From Lachnoclostridium sp. (GTDB lineage Bacteria > Bacillota > Clostridia > Lachnospirales > Lachnospiraceae), in assembly GCA_003445895.1 (NCBI GenBank), contig DMCD01000150.1:1-32274 (forward strand): a stretch of 32,274 nucleotides of DNA, read 5' to 3'. Under the pieces are notes generated by a model that saw nothing but the letters and a program-made list of their open reading frames with translations, was not told the origin of the DNA and searched no databases. The position numbers and the translations under genes are program-made. Positions 22,385 through 30,368 of this stretch are shown here, piece after piece; position 1 is the first letter of the stretch, and the number at the start of each line of letters is the position of its first letter.

Positions 22385-22743
22385 TGCCGTCCCGTCCGAA
22401 CACACCCTGCCGCCATCCGGGCTGTGCCGCCCTCGTCCCTTATGGACAGAAGTACTGCGAGGCGCACAAAGCTATGCACCCAGAGGAGCAGCGGTCCGCA
22501 GCAGGCCGAGGCTACGGTAGAGTGTGGCAGAAGGCAAGGCACAGGTACCTTGAGGCGCACCCTTTCTGCGTAGAGTGCATGAAGGAAGGTAGGTACGTCA
22601 AGGCAACCGACGTTGACCACATCGTTCCTCACCGAGGAGACAAGAAGCTCTTTTGGGATGAGAGCAACTGGCAGGCGCTCTGCCACAGCCACCACTCCAT
22701 CAAGACGCGGAACGAGGATCAGACACCAGAATATCATTTTTGA
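22384..22743 (+). CDS. HNH endonuclease
   Basis: 119 residues, ATG touching the metK stop. Early cysteine pairs (CRHPGC ... YCEAH) form a zinc knuckle. Then come GRGYGRVWQKARHRYLEAHP, CVECMKEG and the catalytic core DVDHIVPHRGD ... NWQALCHSHHSIKT. This phage HNH type usually sits beside the terminase genes and helps cut DNA for packaging. No terminase is seen here; instead a hairpin-rich non-coding block follows directly. Confidence 0.92.
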   Translation: MPSRPNTPCRHPGCAALVPYGQKYCEAHKAMHPEEQRSAAGRGYGRVWQKARHRYLEAHPFCVECMKEGRYVKATDVDHIVPHRGDKKLFWDESNWQALCHSHHSIKTRNEDQTPEYHF

Positions 22744-22821
22744 AATGGCGGAGTTTGCTTTTGCGCTACCTGAGAAGCAATTCGGAAGCGAGAAAGTAAA
22801 CTTTTTCTCTGCCTGATGAGG

Positions 22822-22915
22822 CCCCCTGGGGGGTGGGTCACTTCTCTGTGGTGAAGTCCCACGGAGACCGCCGCCCCCTCTCGCGTTGATTTTCGCAAAA
22901 TACAGGGGGAGGGGG
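22822..22915. other. Hairpin-rich non-coding block after the HNH gene
   Basis: The 422-base gap from 22744 to 23165 holds no convincing gene. Its left part contains three successive inverted repeats: CCCC-CT-GGGG near 22822, TCTCTGTGG/CCACGGAGA (22843-22851 and 22859-22867), and CCCCCTC/GAGGGGG (22874-22880 and 22909-22915), the last enclosing TTTTCGCAAAA. The right part has CGACGCAATCCGAAAA (22932-22947), repeated with one change at 23131-23146. A packaging (cos/pac) site or a structured RNA would fit; the evidence does not decide. Confidence 0.45.
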
Positions 22916-23165
22916 TCAGCTGTTCCTGTTCCGACGCAATCCGAAAAGCAGATACGAGACTGGGGAGCTGCCGAAGAATCCTTGAAATACGGGCATTTTC
23001 GGTAGTTCCTTGCCTTGTACTACCGCGAAACGGAACCGGAACAAGCGCAGAAAAACTTCGTCGGAAACGGGAAAAACCTCACCGAATTTCAGGTATATTT
23101 CGAGATTTTGGAAAGGTTGCCGTTGCATTTCGACGCAATACGAAAACGGAAGGAGGGCAGATGCC

Positions 23166-23537
23166 TTGTTTGAAGAGGTCATCAGAGAAGATGAGTACGT
23201 GGACATCTGCCCGAATTGCGGCGGTTTGTTTTCGCAAAATGCCAGGGGCCGAAGGAAAAAGTTCTGCTCGGACAAATGCCGCACGGCATGGAATCACCGA
23301 CACCCCAACATAGCCAACTGGAAGGACACGTCCCGTACATGTATTTGCCCGCAGTGCGGGAAGACTTTTATCGCAACGCGTGAATACGGTCAGCTGCGGA
23401 AATATTGCAGCATCGCCTGCTCCAACCGGGGCAGAGCTGCGGAAAGGAGAAGAGAACATGACGCTGGAAGAGAAGATGGACACGGTATTGGACGACCCGG
23501 TGAATCATCCCAGCCATTACACCAGCGGGAAGATTGA
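23166..23537 (+). CDS. Double zinc-ribbon protein, TTG start
   Basis: 123 residues. The start is not certain: TTG 23166 is nine bases from GGAGG (23152-23156), while an ATG five bases earlier is in a different frame, and the frame continues open further upstream without a ribosome site. Two Cys4 fingers are clear: CPNCGG ... KKFCSDKC, and CPQCGK ... RKYCSIAC. Such pairs occur in phage DNA- or RNA-binding proteins. The last 80 bases overlap the DUF3310 gene and encode a low-complexity, charged tail, so the natural end may have been earlier and lost by a frameshift or stop mutation. No catalytic residues are seen. Confidence 0.65.
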   Translation: MFEEVIREDEYVDICPNCGGLFSQNARGRRKKFCSDKCRTAWNHRHPNIANWKDTSRTCICPQCGKTFIATREYGQLRKYCSIACSNRGRAAERRREHDAGREDGHGIGRPGESSQPLHQRED

Positions 23538-23709
23538 GGTCATAGATTTTATCGAGGACCAGAAGTTCCCGTATCACCTGGGCAACGCCTGTAAATATCT
23601 GTGCAGAGCTGGCAAGAAGAATCCGGAGAAGACGGCAGAGGATCTCCGAAAAGCGGTATGGTACATCAATCGGTATATTGATTTGCTGGAGAAGGAGGCT
23701 GCAAAGTGA
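23458..23709 (+). CDS. DUF3310 family protein
   Basis: 83 residues from ATG 23458, with AAAGGAGAAG upstream. The sequence VNHPSHYTSGKIEVIDFIED, followed by HLGNACKYLCRAGKKNPEKT and DLRKAVWYINRYID, is diagnostic of DUF3310, small phage proteins sometimes annotated as nucleotide kinases without firm proof. The His/Cys positions could bind metal. A gene with a GTG start overlaps its stop by four bases, placing it in the same transcript as the following anaerobic ribonucleotide reductase, which fits a link to nucleotide supply. Confidence 0.88.
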   Translation: MTLEEKMDTVLDDPVNHPSHYTSGKIEVIDFIEDQKFPYHLGNACKYLCRAGKKNPEKTAEDLRKAVWYINRYIDLLEKEAAK

Positions 23710-24185
23710 CGCTGATAGAGGGATTTGTAAGGGACGAGATCTTCATTGATTTCGGCGTGGATATCCTGTATGGCAGCGATCAGTGCTATATCAACTATCC
23801 CTGCCGATTTCCGACTGTTGGTTTTCAGCTTATGGCGACGAATGGCCTTTCCCAGATCGCCGACCGCATCCGGAAGGATATGGGCGTCAAGCCAATGCAC
23901 CCGATGGACGAGTTCACCGATGACACTTGTGACAATGACGGTTGGTACGACTTCTATGTTGGGATCAATGGCTATGCTCAAAACCATATGGATTCCTGCA
24001 TAGAGTTTGTCGTAGTCAATTCCGAAAGCGATGACAATGAACAGCGCTATACCATTGATCTGACAACCGAGGAGCAGGAAGTGATTTATGCGCGTCTGGA
24101 CGAGCAGTGCCGCAGATACCTGGGAAAGGGCTGTGAAGAACTGCTGGCCGAGGCGCGAAAACAGATGGAGGAGGATGAGAGTTGA
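23706..24185 (+). CDS. Acidic phage protein of unknown function
   Basis: 159 residues from GTG 23706, seven bases after GGAGG, overlapping the DUF3310 stop. The N-terminal half is beta-rich (IDFGVDILYGSDQCYINYP, CRFPTVGFQLMAT), then DNDGWYDFYVGINGYAQ. The C-terminus is helical (VIYARLDEQCRRYLGKG). Very acidic overall. No family is recognised and no catalytic residues are apparent. Its stop overlaps the NrdD start by four bases, which suggests co-expression with nucleotide metabolism. Confidence 0.7.
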   Translation: MTLIEGFVRDEIFIDFGVDILYGSDQCYINYPCRFPTVGFQLMATNGLSQIADRIRKDMGVKPMHPMDEFTDDTCDNDGWYDFYVGINGYAQNHMDSCIEFVVVNSESDDNEQRYTIDLTTEEQEVIYARLDEQCRRYLGKGCEELLAEARKQMEEDES

Positions 24186-26350
24186 AAATCATCAAACGGG
24201 ACGGAAGAGAAGTCCCATACGACTACAGGAAAATACAGAACGCCATCAAAGCAGCCAATGGAGAGGTGGCAGAGGAAGACCGGCTTTCCGATATGGAGGT
24301 CGGTATTATTGTCGGAAGGATCGAAAAGCACTGTGCTGATCTTGGCCGGAGTGTCGCCGTTGAGGAGATACAGGACATGGTAATTGATGAACTGGAGAAG
24401 TCGGGGCATTACCGGCTTGCACTGCACTATAGTGAATACCGGCTGCGGCACGAAATGCTACGGAAGCAGAACAGCACGGATGCAAAGATTCTGGCGCTAC
24501 TCCGACATGACAGCGAGATTGCTAAGCAAGAGAATGCGAACAAGGATCCGATCATCAATTCAACCATGCGAGATTACCTTGCCTCGGAGGTTTCCGAGGA
24601 TATCTGCCGCAGATACGTCTTTCCGGAGGATGTGATTCAGGCGCATGACGAGGGCATGATCCATATCCACGACATGGGCTATGTCTCCGGGCCAATATCC
24701 AACTGTGAGCTGGTCAATCTGGAGGACATGCTCCAGAACGGCACGGTGATCACCGATACCCTGATCGAAAAGCCACATAGCTTTTCAACGGCCTGCAATA
24801 TTGCCACCCAGATTATCGCTCAGGTCGCCAGCAACACCTACGGTGGGCAGACGATCAGTCTTGCGCATCTCGCTCCCTTTGTGGATGTGTCCCGCCAGAA
24901 ATATAAGAGGGAAATCCGGGAGGAGCTTACAGCTGTCGGGAAGGAATACACCGAAGAGGATATCACCCGTATGGCGGAAATGAGGGTCCGGAAGGAAGTG
25001 CAGCGCGGCATCCAGACGATCCAGTATCAGATCCAGACGCTGTTGACTACGAATGGGCAGACCCCTTTTGTTTCTGTGTTCATGTATCTGGATGAGGTGC
25101 CTGCCGGTCAGACGAGAGATGATCTGGCACTGATTATCGCGGAAACGCTGAAGCAGAGGTACGAGGGAATCAAAAACGAAGTCGGAGTGTGGGTATCTCC
25201 CGCTTTCCCCAAACTCATCTATGTTTTGGATGAGGACAACATCATGGAAGATTCGCCGTACTATTACCTGACCGAGCTTGCGGCGAAGTGTACAGCCAAG
25301 CGCATGGTGCCGGATTATATCAGTGCGAAGATCATGAAGCAGCTGAAGAACGGTGACGTGTACACGTGTATGGGCTGTCGGGCATTCTTGACGCCAGATA
25401 CCGTAGGGCTGAATCCGGATGGTAGCCACAAGTATTATGGCCGCTTCAACCAGGGTGCGGTGACGATCAACCTGGTGGATGTAGCCTGCAGCGCGGACGG
25501 CGATGAAAAGAAATTCTGGCAGCTTATGGAGGAACGGACGGAGCTTTGCCATAAGGCGCTGCGTATCCGGCATGAAACCCTGCTGGGGACACCTTCCGAT
25601 GTCGCTCCGATCCTCTGGCAGTATGGGGCTATCAGTAGATTGCCCAAAGGCGAGAAGATTGACCACCTTCTTTACGACAACTACAGCACCATCAGCCTGG
25701 GCTATGCCGGGCTGTGCGAGTGTGTGCATCGCATGAAAGGCTGCAGTCACACCGATCCTGCAGGGCATGATTTTGGCATCGAGGTCATGAAGTTCCTGAA
25801 TGGGAAGACAGCACAGTGGCGGGAAGCAGAGCACATCTCCTACAGCCTGTACGGAACGCCCATGGAGAGCAGCACGTACAAGTTCGCCAGATGCCTGCAG
25901 CGCCGGTTTGGCATTATTCCGCATGTGACGGATAAGAACTACATCACCAACAGCTACCACGTTCATGTGACGGAGCCCATTGATGCTTTCCAGAAGCTTG
26001 CATTTGAGGCGGAGTTTCAGGCTCTTTCTCCCGGAGGCGCGATCAGTTACGTAGAAGTCCCCAACATGCAGGAAAACATCCCTGCGGTGCTGTCGGTCAT
26101 GCGGTTCATCTACGACAACATCATGTATGCGGAGCTGAACACGAAATCTGACTACTGTCAGGTGTGCGGATATGACGGGGAAATCAAGATCGTGGAAGAG
26201 GATGGAAAGCTCCTGTGGGAGTGCCCGAATTGCGGCAATCGGGATGAGAAGCGCATGAACGTCTGCCGAAGGGTCTGCGGATACCTGGGCACTAACTTTT
26301 TCAATCAGGGCAGGACGCAGGAGATTGCAGAGAGGGTATTGCATCTATGA
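24182..26350 (+). CDS. nrdD: Anaerobic ribonucleoside-triphosphate reductase
   Basis: 722 residues from TTG 24182, overlapping the previous stop. The N-terminal ATP cone (about 1-90) begins KIIKRDGREVPYDYRKIQ. The catalytic core has HDMGYVSGPISNCELVNLED, FSTACNIATQIIAQVASNTY and CMGCRAFLTP. The C-terminal zinc site uses C659, C662, C681 and C684, and the glycyl-radical motif RRVCGYLG places the radical at G700. All required motifs are present. The enzyme makes deoxynucleoside triphosphates without oxygen and needs NrdG, encoded at 26946. Phages carry such genes to supply nucleotides for replication; this one shows the host is anaerobic or facultative. Confidence 0.95.
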   Translation: MKIIKRDGREVPYDYRKIQNAIKAANGEVAEEDRLSDMEVGIIVGRIEKHCADLGRSVAVEEIQDMVIDELEKSGHYRLALHYSEYRLRHEMLRKQNSTDAKILALLRHDSEIAKQENANKDPIINSTMRDYLASEVSEDICRRYVFPEDVIQAHDEGMIHIHDMGYVSGPISNCELVNLEDMLQNGTVITDTLIEKPHSFSTACNIATQIIAQVASNTYGGQTISLAHLAPFVDVSRQKYKREIREELTAVGKEYTEEDITRMAEMRVRKEVQRGIQTIQYQIQTLLTTNGQTPFVSVFMYLDEVPAGQTRDDLALIIAETLKQRYEGIKNEVGVWVSPAFPKLIYVLDEDNIMEDSPYYYLTELAAKCTAKRMVPDYISAKIMKQLKNGDVYTCMGCRAFLTPDTVGLNPDGSHKYYGRFNQGAVTINLVDVACSADGDEKKFWQLMEERTELCHKALRIRHETLLGTPSDVAPILWQYGAISRLPKGEKIDHLLYDNYSTISLGYAGLCECVHRMKGCSHTDPAGHDFGIEVMKFLNGKTAQWREAEHISYSLYGTPMESSTYKFARCLQRRFGIIPHVTDKNYITNSYHVHVTEPIDAFQKLAFEAEFQALSPGGAISYVEVPNMQENIPAVLSVMRFIYDNIMYAELNTKSDYCQVCGYDGEIKIVEEDGKLLWECPNCGNRDEKRMNVCRRVCGYLGTNFFNQGRTQEIAERVLHL

Positions 26351-26409
26351 AACACATTTTTACGGCTATCAAAAACAGAATCAACAGGAATGAGGAGGAG
26401 AGTATCACC

Positions 26410-26940
26410 ATGAAGAAAAACCTGAAACTGGAAGCACCCTGGTACACCTATCAGAAAAAAGTGAAGGCTCTGTTTGAGCGTGATCCGGAAATCAAAGTCG
26501 GGGATATTATTCTGCCGGAAGATGGCAGAGCAGATTATCTCTTTGATATCGAGGTCCGCAACCATGAGAAGTTTCTGGCGCTGGACCGCGTATTTCCCAA
26601 GTGTGTGCAGTTTGGCAATATAACGCTGGCCATCAATTTGTACGATGAGGAAAACGATGCCGGAGCAGATGACGTTCTGGCTCTGTATGAGACCATCTTC
26701 AAGGGGAATCCCATCGTAAAAGATGTCCGAACAGCTATAGATCACATGGGTACGAAGCATGGCTTTATTCGTTTCCAGCCGGAAGTCATCCAGTTCTTTG
26801 ATGATGACATCTATGACTATGAAGGCAACTGGACCGGCCTCGCACAGGATATTGCGAGAGAGGTGTTTGCAAACGAAACTCGCGGGATCCACTTCTGCAC
26901 AGCCTCCGTGAAGGAAGCAAAGAACCCTGCAGGCGAGTAA
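26410..26940 (+). CDS. Unknown protein between nrdD and nrdG
   Basis: 176 residues from ATG 26410, after the strong AGGAGGAG site; an earlier in-frame ATG at 26347 overlaps the nrdD stop but has a weaker site. Contains PWYTYQKKVKALFERDPEIK, GDIILPEDGRADYLFDIEVR and the patch IQFFDDDIYDYEGNW. No known family or catalytic motif. Its place between the reductase and its activase is unusual: the two are normally adjacent. It may be a phage-specific partner, a regulator of dNTP supply, or an unrelated passenger. Confidence 0.75.
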   Translation: MKKNLKLEAPWYTYQKKVKALFERDPEIKVGDIILPEDGRADYLFDIEVRNHEKFLALDRVFPKCVQFGNITLAINLYDEENDAGADDVLALYETIFKGNPIVKDVRTAIDHMGTKHGFIRFQPEVIQFFDDDIYDYEGNWTGLAQDIAREVFANETRGIHFCTASVKEAKNPAGE

Positions 26941-26945
26941 AGCTT

Positions 26946-27416
26946 ATGAATTACTGCGGAATCAAAAAGACGGATATCGCAAATGGTCCCGGTGTTCGTG
27001 TCTCCCTATTTGTTTCCGGCTGCAGGAACCAATGTCGTGGATGCTTTCAGCCGGAGACCTGGGATTTTGAATATGGAGATCAGTTCACCAAAGAAACTGA
27101 AGAAGAACTGATTGCGGCCCTGCGTCCTTCGTGGATACAGGGCCTCTCCATTCTTGGCGGCGATCCGATGGAACCGGAAAACCAAAAGGCACTCCTGCCG
27201 TTTCTTCGAAAATTGAAGGAGGAACTGCCGGAGAAAGACGTCTGGCTCTATACCGGATATCTGATTGAGAAAGTCGGGACATCGCCGCTTCTTTCCTATG
27301 CGGACGTAGTTGTGGATGGACCATTCATCGAGGCGGAAAAGGATGCCGGGCTTGCTTTCCGGGGAAGCCGGAATCAGCGAATTATCTATCTGAGAGGAGA
27401 ACACCCATGGGAATGA
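26946..27416 (+). CDS. nrdG: Anaerobic ribonucleotide reductase activating protein (radical SAM)
   Basis: 156 residues. C26, C30 and C33 in GCRNQCRGC form the C-x3-C-x2-C iron-sulfur site of radical SAM enzymes; GPGVRVSLFVSG precedes it and LSILGGDPMEPENQKALL (about 67-84) follows, as in NrdG. It uses SAM to generate the glycyl radical on NrdD. Normal length for the family. It starts five bases after the preceding stop with only a weak ribosome site (GGCGAG), and overlaps the next gene by ten bases. Confidence 0.93.
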   Translation: MNYCGIKKTDIANGPGVRVSLFVSGCRNQCRGCFQPETWDFEYGDQFTKETEEELIAALRPSWIQGLSILGGDPMEPENQKALLPFLRKLKEELPEKDVWLYTGYLIEKVGTSPLLSYADVVVDGPFIEAEKDAGLAFRGSRNQRIIYLRGEHPWE

Positions 27417-27655
27417 TCGATCTTGCATCGGTGATCGGTGTGTATCCGATCTGCAATACTGGGGCCGTGCTCGTTCATAAGATCGATTACGGCGAAGAAA
27501 AGGTGCTGGCAAGCATCAACGGTGAAGGAGCCGAATGGTGCAGTTTGACAGAAGAATACATGGAAACGAGTGGAGAGCTTGAACTGGGATTTACCCTGGG
27601 TGAGCTCTTCATTCCGTTTGCGGAAGTCATGAGGTTTTTTGGAGGTACGACATGA
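27407..27655 (+). CDS. Small unknown protein after nrdG
   Basis: 82 residues, starting MGMIDLASVIGVYPICNTG; the ATG follows an AGAGGAG site within nrdG. Beta-rich, with VLVHKIDYGEEKVLASIN, then ELELGFTLGELFIPFAEVMR. No motif I recognise. It overlaps nrdG by ten bases and the methyltransferase gene by four, so it is part of the same operon. Perhaps a small helper of the methyltransferase; this is speculation. Confidence 0.7.
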   Translation: MGMIDLASVIGVYPICNTGAVLVHKIDYGEEKVLASINGEGAEWCSLTEEYMETSGELELGFTLGELFIPFAEVMRFFGGTT

Positions 27656-28914
27656 AGAAAACTGCGGAATTGAAGGTGCTGCCGATTTCGGTACTCAAAC
27701 CGGCAGAGTATAACCCGCGCAAGAAGCTGAAGCCGGGAGATAAGGAGTACAAGAAGATCAAGGATTCCATTGAGGAGTTTGGCTTTGCCGATCCGCTCGT
27801 GGTGAATGCGGACATGACCATTATCGGCGGACATCAGAGACTGAACGTAGCTATCGACCTTGGCTATACGGAAGTTCCCTGCGCGGTGGTCGATGTGGAC
27901 AAGACTCGCGAGAGGGCACTGAACATTGCCCTTAACAAGATCACGGGTGAGTGGGATGAGCAGATGTTGGCTGATCTGCTGACGGACCTGAAGGAAGCGG
28001 ACTATGACCTGGATTACACTGGCTTTGAAGCGCCTGAGGTGGAACAGCTTTTTTCCAACATCTACGATAAGAAGGTCAAGGAAGATGACTTTGATGTAGA
28101 TAAGGAGCTGCAGCAGCCTTGCTTTTCACAGCTGGGCGATCTGTGGTATCTGGGTAAACACAGAGTCATCTGCGGCGACAGCACTGGGGAGGAAATCTAT
28201 ACCCGGCTGATGGACGGGCAGCTCGCCAACCTCGTTCTGACGGATCCGCCGTATAACGTTGATGTTGAAGAGACGGCCGGAAAGATCATGAATGACAACA
28301 TGGGTGACCAGGAATTCTATAACTTCCTGCTTTCCGCCTATCGCTGCATGCATGCCAATCTGGCCGATGACGGCTCCATTTATGTTTGGCATGCGGATAC
28401 AGAGGGGATCAACTTCCGCACAGCCTTTAAGGATGCGGGCTTTTATCTCTCCGGCTGCTGCATCTGGGTGAAGAATGCGCTGGTGCTGGGACGCAGCCCC
28501 TATCAATGGCGGCATGAACCCTGTCTGTTTGGCTGGAAGCAAAAGGGAAAGCATCAGTGGTATGGTGACCGGAAGCAGACAACCGTGTGGGAATACGATA
28601 AACCCAGGTCCAGCAAGGATCACCCGACAATGAAACCGGTACAGCTGATGAGCTATCCGATTAAAAACAGCACCATGACAAACGGGATTGTACTGGATCC
28701 CTTCCTGGGCAGCGGTTCTACGCTGATCGCCTGCTGTGAGACGGACCGTATCTGTAGAGGAATTGAACTTGACCCGAAGTTCGTGGATTGTATTGTGAAA
28801 AGGTATATCGAATGGGCAGGCGGGAAATATGATGATGTGTATGTGATCCGCGATGGTCAGAAGCTCCGCTTTGATGAAATGGCGACTTTTGAGCCGCAGG
28901 AAGCAGAGGATTGA
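27652..28914 (+). CDS. ParB-domain DNA methyltransferase (beta class, N6-adenine or N4-cytosine)
   Basis: 420 residues. The N-terminal ParB/Srx-like domain (about 10-95) shows YNPRKKLK, EEFGFADPLVVN and IIGGHQRLNVAI. The methyltransferase domain has motif IV TDPPYNVD (197-204) before motif I DPFLGSGS (349-356), the order of beta-class amino-methyltransferases. It transfers a methyl group from SAM to adenine or cytosine in DNA. No restriction gene is adjacent, so it is an orphan enzyme that could mark phage DNA to avoid host restriction. The ParB-like part may contact DNA. The phage metK gene could feed it SAM, an inference. Confidence 0.93.
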   Translation: MKKTAELKVLPISVLKPAEYNPRKKLKPGDKEYKKIKDSIEEFGFADPLVVNADMTIIGGHQRLNVAIDLGYTEVPCAVVDVDKTRERALNIALNKITGEWDEQMLADLLTDLKEADYDLDYTGFEAPEVEQLFSNIYDKKVKEDDFDVDKELQQPCFSQLGDLWYLGKHRVICGDSTGEEIYTRLMDGQLANLVLTDPPYNVDVEETAGKIMNDNMGDQEFYNFLLSAYRCMHANLADDGSIYVWHADTEGINFRTAFKDAGFYLSGCCIWVKNALVLGRSPYQWRHEPCLFGWKQKGKHQWYGDRKQTTVWEYDKPRSSKDHPTMKPVQLMSYPIKNSTMTNGIVLDPFLGSGSTLIACCETDRICRGIELDPKFVDCIVKRYIEWAGGKYDDVYVIRDGQKLRFDEMATFEPQEAED

Positions 28915-28930
28915 TACCAGAAAACGGGGA

Positions 28931-28959
28931 GGCTGGCTAAAGCTGGCCTTTCTATTTCT
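28931..28959 (+). terminator. Weak hairpin with U-rich tail after the methyltransferase gene
   Basis: GGCTGGC (28931-28937), loop TAAA, GCTGGCC (28942-28948), with two wobble pairs, followed by TTTCTATTTCT. It overlaps the gap before the next ribosome site, so partial termination is likelier than complete. Confidence 0.45.
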
Positions 28960-28973
28960 ACAAGGAGGGAGCG

Positions 28974-29177
28974 ATGGATGTTGTTTTAGCAGTTGTCGTA
29001 TGCCTGGTGTTGCTTGGCGTGATCGCTTTTCTGATTGGGGCTGCGGTTATCATTGGCGCTTCCGATGAACTGAGCCGGGAATTTGATGACCGGGATCAGG
29101 AGGAGTTTTTAAGACGCTGGGCAGAGGAGAAGAAAGAAAAAGACGAACGTAAACAGGCCAGACGTCGGAGACGGTAA
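28974..29177 (+). CDS. Small single-pass membrane protein
   Basis: 67 residues, ATG five bases after GGAGG. Residues 2-29 (MDVVLAVVVCLVLLGVIAFL and following) form one strong membrane helix. The rest is charged, with DELSREFDDRDQEEF and a C-terminal basic run (KQARRRRR) expected in the cytoplasm. No family is recognised. The second small membrane protein in the window; the two share no obvious sequence. Confidence 0.7.
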   Translation: MDVVLAVVVCLVLLGVIAFLIGAAVIIGASDELSREFDDRDQEEFLRRWAEEKKEKDERKQARRRRR

Positions 29178-29221
29178 TTGTGTACTATGTCGAATTCGAG
29201 TTTTTATCAGAATATCTCGCA

Positions 29222-29260
29222 GAATTGACTTTACTTTTTGGGCCGTCAGAGTGATGTATA
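29222..29260 (+). promoter_or_regulatory. Shared promoter-like motif, copy A
   Basis: GAATTGACTT (29222-29231), fifteen bases, CAGAGTGAT (29247-29255), then GTAT. The same blocks with the same spacing occur before the amidoligase gene. A plausible reading is a -35 at TTTACT (29230) and a -10 at ATGTAT (29254), 18 bases apart, but these elements are not canonical. Confidence 0.5.
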
Positions 29261-29328
29261 CCATACCGCCGGAGAAGTACCGGCAGGCCACATCACAGAA
29301 GGAGCGACGCTCCGGAAAGGAAAAGAAC

Positions 29329-30222
29329 ATGAGGAGATATGAACTGAAAGCACCGGATAAGAAAACCCTGGTAAAGCGGGTTGGAGAGCTTACCGGTCAG
29401 AAACCGCGTTACACCTACATGCCTAGATGTGCTTACGAGATCGGGGTGTACACGGTGGAGCGCAATGGGGACCTGGTTGTCGATGAAGTGGAAGCGGAAG
29501 AGGAGCTCATCCGGACGCTGTGCTCCGAGGGCCTTATTACGGAAGTACACAGGGAGGATCACATGGAAGAAGCAACTATTTCAGTGGAGACAACTGAGGC
29601 AACAGAGAATGCTGATACGGCAGAGCCTGGCAGTCTTACAATCAGCCTGCCAATGGCACGGCATACAGCGGATTCCCTTCGCAGGCTGGTGAACCTCCTT
29701 TACAGCCGGGGGCCGCTGCTCGCCAAAGCGACCGGCGGGCAGTTTGGCGTGAAAAAGGAACTGTTCGCAGCGCTGGATGAGGCAGGAACCGTATGCAGAA
29801 CGGACGATTTCATAGAACTGGTCAAAGAGCATGGCGGTCTGATCGGACTTTCATTTACAGATGACAAGGTGAGCTTCACCGGCTTCCCGCTGACGGACGA
29901 TCCGGAGAAGAACACAGCCTTCCAGCAGATTGCCTGCCTGATGAACAAGCATGCACTGGAGCAGAAGCGGATCCAGGCAAAGGCGGTCAACGGTGACAAC
30001 GAGAAATACGCCTTCCGGATCTGGCTTCTGCGCCTCGGCATGAACGGTGATGAGTACAAGGCGAGCCGCAAGATCCTGATGGAGAATCTCTCCGGACACA
30101 GCGCGTTTCGGACTCAGGACGAGGAGACCAGATGGAAGGTTCGGCAGAAGGAAAAGCGGGAGGCGCTGAAAGCTGCGAAAGCTGCTGTTACGGCGGACGA
30201 AACGCCTGCGGATGCGGTGTAA
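29329..30222 (+). CDS. Unknown phage protein, C-terminus shared with the amidoligase
   Basis: 297 residues from ATG 29329, with GGAAAGGAAAAG before it; an earlier start at 29251 lies in the promoter-like motif. Residues 1-80 are a small domain (MRRYELKAPDKKTLVKRVGE). Residues about 105-200 hold SLTISLPMARHTADSLRRLV and GQFGVKKELFAAL. Near the end, residues 223-261 (DNEKYAFRIWLLRLGMNGDE and on) match residues 277-315 of the amidoligase closely. The C-terminus is charged and helical. No enzyme motif is seen. Function unknown; the shared module suggests both proteins bind the same partner. Confidence 0.75.
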   Translation: MRRYELKAPDKKTLVKRVGELTGQKPRYTYMPRCAYEIGVYTVERNGDLVVDEVEAEEELIRTLCSEGLITEVHREDHMEEATISVETTEATENADTAEPGSLTISLPMARHTADSLRRLVNLLYSRGPLLAKATGGQFGVKKELFAALDEAGTVCRTDDFIELVKEHGGLIGLSFTDDKVSFTGFPLTDDPEKNTAFQQIACLMNKHALEQKRIQAKAVNGDNEKYAFRIWLLRLGMNGDEYKASRKILMENLSGHSAFRTQDEETRWKVRQKEKREALKAAKAAVTADETPADAV

Positions 30223-30277
30223 ATGTACCAATTTCCGGAGCCAAAATACCCCGGATAATTGTCAGATAATTATCTTC

Positions 30278-30316
30278 GAATTGACTTGCTATTTATCCCT
30301 TTCAGAGTGATATATG
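30278..30316 (+). promoter_or_regulatory. Shared promoter-like motif, copy B
   Basis: GAATTGACTT (30278-30287), fifteen bases, CAGAGTGAT (30303-30311), then ATAT. Same layout as copy A. Candidate -35 TTGCTA (30286) and -10 ATATAT (30310), 18 bases apart. It sits 53 bases before the amidoligase start. Confidence 0.5.
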
Positions 30317-30368
30317 TACACACCGAAAGGGAAAACACACACGGCAGAGCCGAAAGGAGATAAAAACC

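Noticed and set aside
21062..22405. Minus-strand frame of 447 residues opposite metK
   Set aside because: metK on the other strand carries all enzyme motifs; this frame is a codon-usage mirror.
22741..22816. Tiny frame starting ATGGCGGAG after the HNH gene
   Set aside because: Only 23 residues, no ribosome site, no conserved feature seen.
24785..26344. Minus-strand frame of 519 residues opposite nrdD
   Set aside because: nrdD is certain from its glycyl-radical and zinc motifs; the antisense frame has no domain or ribosome site.
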